Below, piece after piece: positions 58,628-64,000 of a stretch of DNA of 64,000 bases. A program made the translations under genes and the position numbers. How positions within the stretch are numbered: the first letter of the stretch is position 1; each line of letters starts with the position of its first letter. The notes under the pieces were generated by a model that was given only the letters and a program-made list of their open reading frames with translations, searched no databases and had not been told where the DNA came from. This DNA is from Crassaminicella profunda (GTDB lineage: Bacteria > Bacillota > Clostridia > Peptostreptococcales > Thermotaleaceae), in contig NZ_CP082326.1 of the NCBI RefSeq assembly GCF_019884785.1, positions 3,651,355 to 3,715,354 of the forward strand. Direction: 5' to 3'.

Positions 58628-60627
58628 TAGATTTTAAATTGATTCAATTGGTCATTTAACTTTACAGCTAATCCATTTAATTTTTCTGAAATACCAGCTA
58701 CTTCTTCAACCGTAGCTGATTGCTGCTCCATAGAAGCACTTACTTGTTCTGAAGAAGCAGCTGTTTCTTCAGAGATACCAGATATATTTTCTATAGCTGA
58801 TACAATATTTTGTCCATCCTGATTCATATTCTTTATATATCCACTAATAGTCTCTATTTTATTTCCGATGATTTCTATGGCTTGTACAATCTCTTCAAAG
58901 GATACATTCACTTCATCTACAGCCATAACCTGCTCTGTATTTCTCAATTTCACTTCATTCATAATATCCACAGTTGCATGGGTATGATCCTGAATGCTCA
59001 AAGTCATTTCTTTAATTTCCTCAGCTGATTTTTTAGACTCTTCTGCTAATTTTCTTATTTCTTCTGCTACCACTGCAAATCCACTTCCTGCATCCCCTGC
59101 TCTTGCTGCTTCAATAGCTGCATTTAAAGCTAATAAGTTGGTTTGCTCTGCAATAGTACTAATGGTCTCTAATATGCTTCCGATATTTTGTGAATGAACA
59201 TCAAGCTCTCCTACAACCTTTACAATTTTTTCAATTCCCTCGTTATTTAACTTCGTTCGATCCTTCAGCAAATTAACTGTTTGTATCCCTTTTTCATTTG
59301 CTTTTAGAACCATCTGAGAACTATCCATCATACCATTAGCATCTTTTTCTAGATTTTCTAATTTACTTGCTAAGGCCCCCACCATACTGGATCCATTTTG
59401 TGCTTGTATTGCCTGCTTCGTTGCTCCCTTTGCTATTTCATCCACTGCACTTGCTATTTCATCTGAAGAAGCACTAGTCTCTTCTGATGATGAAGCTAAC
59501 GTTTGTGCATAATGCCCTACCTCACGGCTAGCTTTACTTACTTCATTCAGCAAAGTACGAAGACCAATCTTCATGGTATTAAAGCTTTCTGCTAAAGCTC
59601 CTACTTCATCCTTTGTATTAATTTGACAATGAACTGTTAAATCGCCTTCTTTGATTTTCTCCATATCCATTGATAAAATTCTTAAATTTTTTGTAATACT
59701 TCCTGATAAAAAAATTGCTATCAAAATTGCTAGAACTAAGGCTATGGCTCCAATTATTAATGTTGAATCTAGAAGGGACTTGTATTGATCATGTATTTCA
59801 TCTACATACATATTTCCAATTAAATTCCACCCTACTCTATCTAAGGTAGTAAATACAGAAAATTTTTCTTGATTGATCCCTTCTTCTTTTTCTACATAAT
59901 CTACCATATCTGTATTCTTTTGTTTGACAGCTGTAGCTAAAGCTTCCATTGGGATAGGTTTTCCAAGCAAATCTTTATTAGGATGTGTTAAAATGTTTCC
60001 TCCTTCATCCGTTAAAAAAATATACCCCTTTTTCCCTATTTTTACATTATTAATACTTTTTGATAATTGGTCTAATGAAATATCAATGGCTACCACACCT
60101 ACGAATTCATTTCCATGCCTTGAATCATATACTGGCTTAGATATGGTAATGACCATTTTTTTTGTATCTTTATCCTCATAGGGTTCTGACCAAACAAAAG
60201 TATTTTTACTGATAGCATCCTTATACCAATCCCTTGTTGTTGGATCATAATTTTCATCTAAATCTGTTTCAATAGGATATGCATATAATTTTTTATCCTT
60301 TGTCCCAATATACACACTTATTATATCAGGATGGTTTTTACAGTAATTTCCAAAATTTTCTACCATCCATTCTACTGCATCAGCATTACTAAAAATCTGT
60401 TCTACATTTGCATCTGTTGAAAAGATCTTAATGTTTTTCTCTAATTCCTCTAAATATGTATCAACCCTATTTCCTACTTCTTCTATGGTTGTAGAAGTTC
60501 CCTCTTTAAATTCATCCTTCATAATTTGAACAGAATTCTTAAAACAATTTATCCCAACAGCTGCCATTGGTATTGTAATCAATAATATGAAACTAATGAC
60601 CAGTTTAAATCGAATCCCTCGTTTCAT
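58627..60627 (-). CDS. Methyl-accepting chemotaxis protein with double-Cache sensor
   Basis: 666 residues. Helix at about 8-28, an external double-Cache domain (about 35-275, 'YYPIETDL'-like region '[21 protein letters not shown]'), a second helix (about 290-310), HAMP, and a signalling coiled coil with the hairpin tip '[18 protein letters not shown]'. It senses an unknown small molecule, often an amino acid or organic acid, and signals to CheA. It has its own ribosome site (taggagg) and terminator and interrupts the usual prs-pth neighbourhood. Confidence 0.94.
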   Translation of the reverse strand: MKRGIRFKLVISFILLITIPMAAVGINCFKNSVQIMKDEFKEGTSTTIEEVGNRVDTYLEELEKNIKIFSTDANVEQIFSNADAVEWMVENFGNYCKNHPDIISVYIGTKDKKLYAYPIETDLDENYDPTTRDWYKDAISKNTFVWSEPYEDKDTKKMVITISKPVYDSRHGNEFVGVVAIDISLDQLSKSINNVKIGKKGYIFLTDEGGNILTHPNKDLLGKPIPMEALATAVKQKNTDMVDYVEKEEGINQEKFSVFTTLDRVGWNLIGNMYVDEIHDQYKSLLDSTLIIGAIALVLAILIAIFLSGSITKNLRILSMDMEKIKEGDLTVHCQINTKDEVGALAESFNTMKIGLRTLLNEVSKASREVGHYAQTLASSSEETSASSDEIASAVDEIAKGATKQAIQAQNGSSMVGALASKLENLEKDANGMMDSSQMVLKANEKGIQTVNLLKDRTKLNNEGIEKIVKVVGELDVHSQNIGSILETISTIAEQTNLLALNAAIEAARAGDAGSGFAVVAEEIRKLAEESKKSAEEIKEMTLSIQDHTHATVDIMNEVKLRNTEQVMAVDEVNVSFEEIVQAIEIIGNKIETISGYIKNMNQDGQNIVSAIENISGISEETAASSEQVSASMEQQSATVEEVAGISEKLNGLAVKLNDQLNQFKI

Positions 60628-60711
60628 TTATAATTCCTCCTATATAAAAGCTTAGATGTTAGTTGAATTTTGTAATATATTGTTTGATTTTGTAAGAATA
60701 TTGTTTCAATA

Positions 60712-60740
60712 TAAAAAGTGGAGAATCTCTCCACTTTTTA
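60712..60740 (-). terminator. Terminator of prs
   Basis: Perfect 12-bp stem aaaaagtggaga/tctccacttttt with a 3-nt loop just after the prs stop; the T-run is within the stem end. Confidence 0.88.
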
Positions 60741-61688
60741 TTATCCAAATAATTTACTTACAGACTTATTCTCATAGATTCTTCTAATGGCTTCTGCAAA
60801 AATGTCCGCTACAGATAAAGTTTTTATATTATCTAATTTTTTATCTTCTGCTAATTTAATGGTATCTAATACGACAAGCTCTTTGATAACAGAATCTTTA
60901 ATTCTCTCTATAGCAGGCCCTGATAAAACAGGATGCGTACAACAAGCATAAACTTCTTTCGCACCAAAATCTTTTAATGCTTTTGCCCCATTTGTAATGG
61001 TTCCTGCAGTGTCTATCATATCATCTACTAAGATAACATTTTTACCTTCTATCTCCCCAATAATATTCATAACTTCTGAAACATTTGCTTTTGGTCTTCT
61101 TTTATCAATAATTGCAATAGGTGCATCCAATATATTTGCAAAGTTTCTAGCTCTTGTAACACTTCCAAGATCAGGAGAAACCACTACTACATCTTCTAGT
61201 TCAAGCTTTTTAAAATATTTTGCTAAAATAGGAACACCTAAAAGATGGTCTACAGGAATATTAAAATATCCTTGAATTTGTGCTGCATGTAAATCCATTG
61301 TAAGAACACGATCTGCTCCTGCACTAGTAATAAGGTCTGCTACAAGCTTTGCAGTAATTGGATCTCTCGCTTTTGCTTTTCTATCTTGTCTTGCATAACC
61401 ATAGTAAGGTATAACCGCTGTTATTCTCCCAGCAGAAGCACGCTTTAATGCATCAATCATGATTAATAGTTCCATTAGATTTCTATTTACAGGTTTACAT
61501 GTAGACTGTACAACAAACACGTCCGCACCTCTTACAGTTTCTGTAATATTTACAGAAATCTCTCCATCACTAAAAGAACCTACTTCAGCATCTCCTAAAG
61601 TTACACCTAAGCTTTCACAAATCTTAAGAGCTAAATCCTTACTGGCATTCCCAGCAAAAACCTTTATCTCTTGTCCATTGATATTCAT
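60741..61688 (-). CDS. prs: Ribose-phosphate pyrophosphokinase
   Basis: 315 residues. It makes PRPP from ribose 5-phosphate and ATP for nucleotide, His and Trp synthesis. Motifs: '[25 protein letters not shown]' in part, '[24 protein letters not shown]' in part (flexible loop), '[11 protein letters not shown]' and the PRPP loop '[14 protein letters not shown]'. It follows glmU by 17 bp, a conserved operon. Shine-Dalgarno gggagg. Confidence 0.97.
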   Translation of the reverse strand: MNINGQEIKVFAGNASKDLALKICESLGVTLGDAEVGSFSDGEISVNITETVRGADVFVVQSTCKPVNRNLMELLIMIDALKRASAGRITAVIPYYGYARQDRKAKARDPITAKLVADLITSAGADRVLTMDLHAAQIQGYFNIPVDHLLGVPILAKYFKKLELEDVVVVSPDLGSVTRARNFANILDAPIAIIDKRRPKANVSEVMNIIGEIEGKNVILVDDMIDTAGTITNGAKALKDFGAKEVYACCTHPVLSGPAIERIKDSVIKELVVLDTIKLAEDKKLDNIKTLSVADIFAEAIRRIYENKSVSKLFG

Positions 61689-61705
61689 TTTTGTTCCTCC
61701 CTAAA

Positions 61706-63085
61706 TTAATCTTTTTTTAATAAGCCCTTTCTTTCTACCCAGCCAGCTATATTCTTTTGTCTTTCTCTTGCTACAGATAAAGCCCCTTCTGGAACTTCCT
61801 TTGTAATTGTAGACCCTGTTGCAACATACCCTCCCTTTCTTACTACAACGGGAGCAACTAAGTTTACATTACTTCCTACAAAAGCATTATCTTCAACGAT
61901 GGATTTATATTTATTTTTACCATCATAGTTAACAAATACTACGCCACAACCTATATTCACATTCTTTCCAACTTCTGCATCTCCCACATAAGCTAGATGA
62001 GATGCTTTTGAGCCATCATCAATACTAGAATTCTTTACTTCAACAAAATCTCCAATTTTTACTTTCTTACCTAATTTACTATTTGGTCTTAAATAAGCAT
62101 AAGGTCCTATAGTACATCCTTCATCTACAAAACTATCTACGATAGTTGAACTTTGAATTTGTACTTTATTTTTTATAATTGAATTCTCTATGCGGGTATT
62201 ATGCCCTATGATACAATCTTCACCAATTTTAGTATCTCCTTTTAAGATAACACCTGGATAAAGAACTGTATCCATTCCAATTTTTACATTTTTTTCAACA
62301 TATGTATTTTTAGGATCAATAATTGTTACTCCCTCTTCCATATGCTTTGTTAAAATTCCCTCTCTCATAAACTTTTCTGCCCATGCAAGCTGCACTCTTG
62401 AATTAACCCCCATAATATCAGCCTTGTCTTCAACTTTAAAGGCACCTACTTTATGCCCTTCTTTTCTTAAGATCTCGATCACATCTGTAATATAATACTC
62501 TTGCTGCTGATTATCATTTGTAATTTTTTTGAGAGCTTCTTTTAATAATTTTGCATGATAGCAATACATACCTGAATTTATTTCTGTAATACTTTTTTCT
62601 TTTTCATTAGCGTCTTTTTCTTCTACAATCTTTACTACATTTCCTTCATGGTCCCGAACAATTCTACCATAACCTGTAGGATTTTCAAAATCAGCAGTCA
62701 AAATAGTTCCTTGAAAATCTCCTTTTATATGAAAATTGATTAAAGCTTTTAAAGTCTCTCCCTTTATTAGAGGAGTATCTCCATATAAAAGCAGTACCAG
62801 CCCTTCATCTTCGATAAAATTTTCTGCCTGCATAACTGCATGGCCAGTTCCTAATTGTTCTTTTTGAATAGCAAAGACTACCTCTCGGTGTCCAATAGCT
62901 TCCTTTACCTGTTCTGCTTTATGTCCGATGACTACAATACTCTTTTTAGCATTTACTTCTTCTGCTACATCAATTATATGCTCTACCATAGGTTTTCCAC
63001 AAACCTTATGTAAAACCTTTGGTATTTGGGATTTCATTCTTGTTCCTGCTCCTGCTGCTAATATGACAGCTGAGATATTATTCAT
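61706..63085 (-). CDS. glmU: Bifunctional UDP-GlcNAc pyrophosphorylase / GlcN-1-P acetyltransferase
   Basis: 459 residues from ATG 63085; a GTG three codons upstream overlaps the ribosome site. It makes UDP-GlcNAc for peptidoglycan. The N-terminal uridyltransferase shows 'LAAGAGTRMKSQIPKVLHKV' and 'LLYGDTPLI'; the C-terminal left-handed beta helix (about 250-459) shows hexapeptide repeats and 'ASHLAYVGDAEVG'. It is in the purR-spoVG-glmU-prs order. Confidence 0.97.
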   Translation of the reverse strand: MNNISAVILAAGAGTRMKSQIPKVLHKVCGKPMVEHIIDVAEEVNAKKSIVVIGHKAEQVKEAIGHREVVFAIQKEQLGTGHAVMQAENFIEDEGLVLLLYGDTPLIKGETLKALINFHIKGDFQGTILTADFENPTGYGRIVRDHEGNVVKIVEEKDANEKEKSITEINSGMYCYHAKLLKEALKKITNDNQQQEYYITDVIEILRKEGHKVGAFKVEDKADIMGVNSRVQLAWAEKFMREGILTKHMEEGVTIIDPKNTYVEKNVKIGMDTVLYPGVILKGDTKIGEDCIIGHNTRIENSIIKNKVQIQSSTIVDSFVDEGCTIGPYAYLRPNSKLGKKVKIGDFVEVKNSSIDDGSKASHLAYVGDAEVGKNVNIGCGVVFVNYDGKNKYKSIVEDNAFVGSNVNLVAPVVVRKGGYVATGSTITKEVPEGALSVARERQKNIAGWVERKGLLKKD

Positions 63086-63245
63086 GTATATCACTCCTTA
63101 TTATACATTATTTTTATGGGTTATTGGTTACAAAATTAAATTTTTTTCTATTCATTATGACAAATTTTGTGTTTTTGTCCTCTATAAAAGTCTATGATTA
63201 TCCGTCATTTAGTATATCATTTTTTTTAGCATACTGAAAGGATTC

Positions 63246-63300
63246 ACAAAAAAAAGAAAACCCCTTTGGATGATAAAACAATCTCTCCAAAAGAGTCTTT
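63246..63300 (-). terminator. Terminator of spoVG
   Basis: A 10-bp stem (ctcttttgga with tccaaagggg, including G-U pairs) and a 15-nt loop, followed on the minus strand by ttttcttttttttg. Confidence 0.8.
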
Positions 63301-63322
63301 TCCTTATTCAATCAATGGCTTT

Positions 63323-63589
63323 CTATTCTTCCTTGTTTTTTACTTTTTCATATTCAGCAAATATGTGTTCTTGAAGTTTGGCCCTAGTTTCTGAATTAAT
63401 AGGATGGGCAATATCTCGAAAGTCTCCTTCTCCTATTTTCCTACTAGGCATAGCAATAAACAATCCATTTTGTCCCTCAATAATTTTTATGTCATGGACT
63501 ACAAATTCGTTGTCAAAAGTTACTGATACTATGGCTTTCATCTTGCCTTCATCACTGATTTTACGTACACGTACATCAGTAACCTCCAT
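63323..63589 (-). CDS. spoVG: SpoVG regulatory protein
   Basis: 88 residues, '[19 protein letters not shown]' onward, with '[10 protein letters not shown]' and '[15 protein letters not shown]', the family hallmark. SpoVG is a small site-specific DNA/RNA-binding protein that affects septation and many genes. A full-consensus sigma-H promoter lies upstream, as in B. subtilis, where spoVG is a classic sigma-H gene. Confidence 0.97.
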   Translation of the reverse strand: MEVTDVRVRKISDEGKMKAIVSVTFDNEFVVHDIKIIEGQNGLFIAMPSRKIGEGDFRDIAHPINSETRAKLQEHIFAEYEKVKNKEE

Positions 63590-63631
63590 ATTCTCACCAC
63601 CTTCCCAGTCTCAACTTGCGAGTTGAATAAC

Positions 63632-63660
63632 ATATTCTCCAAATTTTCTTGATTTCCTTC
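63632..63660 (-). promoter_or_regulatory. Sigma-H promoter of spoVG
   Basis: GAAGGAAAT (complement of 63652-63660), an 11-bp spacer and GGAGAATAT (complement of 63632-63640). This fits the consensus RnAGGAwWW-N11-12-RnnGAATww at every defined base. A small hairpin caactTGCGagttg (63612-63625) lies in the leader. Confidence 0.8.
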
Positions 63661-63687
63661 TTTTATTTTGTAAAAATTTAGAATCTT

Positions 63688-64000
63688 TTATATTAACTGT
63701 TCATTTGCATATATATTAATGATCTTATTTTTCTCATCCACCTGATCTAATATGAGTAATGGCACATAATCTTTTACCACTTTTTCTTCTGGCTCTTTTG
63801 TTGCAATCATAACCCCTATCCCAACTACTTCTGCTTCAAATTCCTTCATCATATCCATCATGCCCTTTGCTGTACCCCCAGCTTTCATAAAATCATCAAT
63901 AATAATAACCTTTGCACTTGCCTTTATGGCTCTTTTAGAGATGGACATGGTTTGAATCTTTCCCGTTGATCCTGATAGATAATTAATGCTTACAGTAGAT
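63688..64000 (-). CDS. purR: Purine operon repressor PurR, C-terminal part
   Basis: The frame is open from the window edge (64000) to the stop at 63688, so the N-terminal winged helix and most of the phosphoribosyltransferase domain lie outside. The visible part includes 'VSINYLSGSTGKIQTM' and the PRPP-binding loop 'VIIIDDFMKAGGTAKGM', typical of PurR. PurR represses purine genes when PRPP is low. It precedes spoVG as in B. subtilis. The internal ATG at 63948 is not the start. Confidence 0.93.
   Translation of the reverse strand, partial: STVSINYLSGSTGKIQTMSISKRAIKASAKVIIIDDFMKAGGTAKGMMDMMKEFEAEVVGIGVMIATKEPEEKVVKDYVPLLILDQVDEKNKIINIYANEQLI

Overview
This window is a low-GC stretch from a spore-forming anaerobic member of the Firmicutes, class Clostridia. 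The evidence is the Bacillus/Clostridium sporulation gene block (purR-spoVG-glmU-prs-pth-mfd-prsA-spoVT-yabM-yabN-rqcP-yabP-yabQ-divIC-yabR-spoIIE-yabS-yabT-tilS-ftsH), the birA-coaX-dusB-greA-lysS order, and a sodium-pump fermentation operon. I cannot name the genus. Every gene I support lies on the minus strand, so the text order runs from the last gene transcribed to the first. Both ends are cut inside genes: terD at base 1 and purR at base 64000.

Layout in transcription order, from right to left. (1) 63688-45586: housekeeping and sporulation genes, with a chemotaxis receptor between prs and pth. Candidate developmental promoters are visible: a full-consensus sigma-H site before spoVG, a sigma-G-like site before spoVT and a weak sigma-E-like site before yabP. 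(2) 45346-37614: spoIIE behind a 21-bp-spaced promoter, then yabS, the kinase yabT, tilS and ftsH. (3) 37390-20478: a C4-dicarboxylate and propionate region. It holds fumarase alpha and beta, malic enzyme, a Cache-domain histidine kinase with a sigma-54-type response regulator, and then a ten-gene operon: AspT/YidE-type transporter, succinate/propionyl-CoA transferase, methylmalonyl-CoA mutase (two subunits), MeaB, epimerase and the four-subunit sodium-pumping methylmalonyl-CoA decarboxylase. A near-perfect sigma-54 promoter sits between the regulator and the transporter. (4) 20440-19393: about 1 kb without a gene I can call. (5) 19392-16240: glycine betaine ABC transporter. (6) 16106-10867: birA, coaX, dusB, greA, lysS. 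(7) 10634-5371: an rRNA operon, 16S-tRNA-Ile-23S-5S, with two promoters and RNase III-type processing stems. (8) 5221-1: a thioredoxin-like protein, cobalamin-dependent ribonucleotide reductase behind two NrdR-like boxes, a small membrane protein, an AIM24 protein and a TerD protein.

How the genes work together. Fumarase and malic enzyme connect pyruvate/malate with fumarate. The operon can activate succinate with CoA from propionyl-CoA, isomerise succinyl-CoA to methylmalonyl-CoA with B12, and decarboxylate it to propionyl-CoA while exporting sodium. BirA would biotinylate the carrier subunit MmdC. NrdJ and the mutase both need adenosylcobalamin. The adjoining kinase/regulator pair and the sigma-54 promoter suggest that the whole module is switched on by an external signal, perhaps a dicarboxylate.

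No CRISPR array, prophage, intact insertion sequence or defence island was seen. The most interesting items are the sigma-54-controlled propionate module, the 13-codon hairpin ORF that overlaps the proW start, the NrdR boxes, and several unexplained intergenic inverted or direct repeats.
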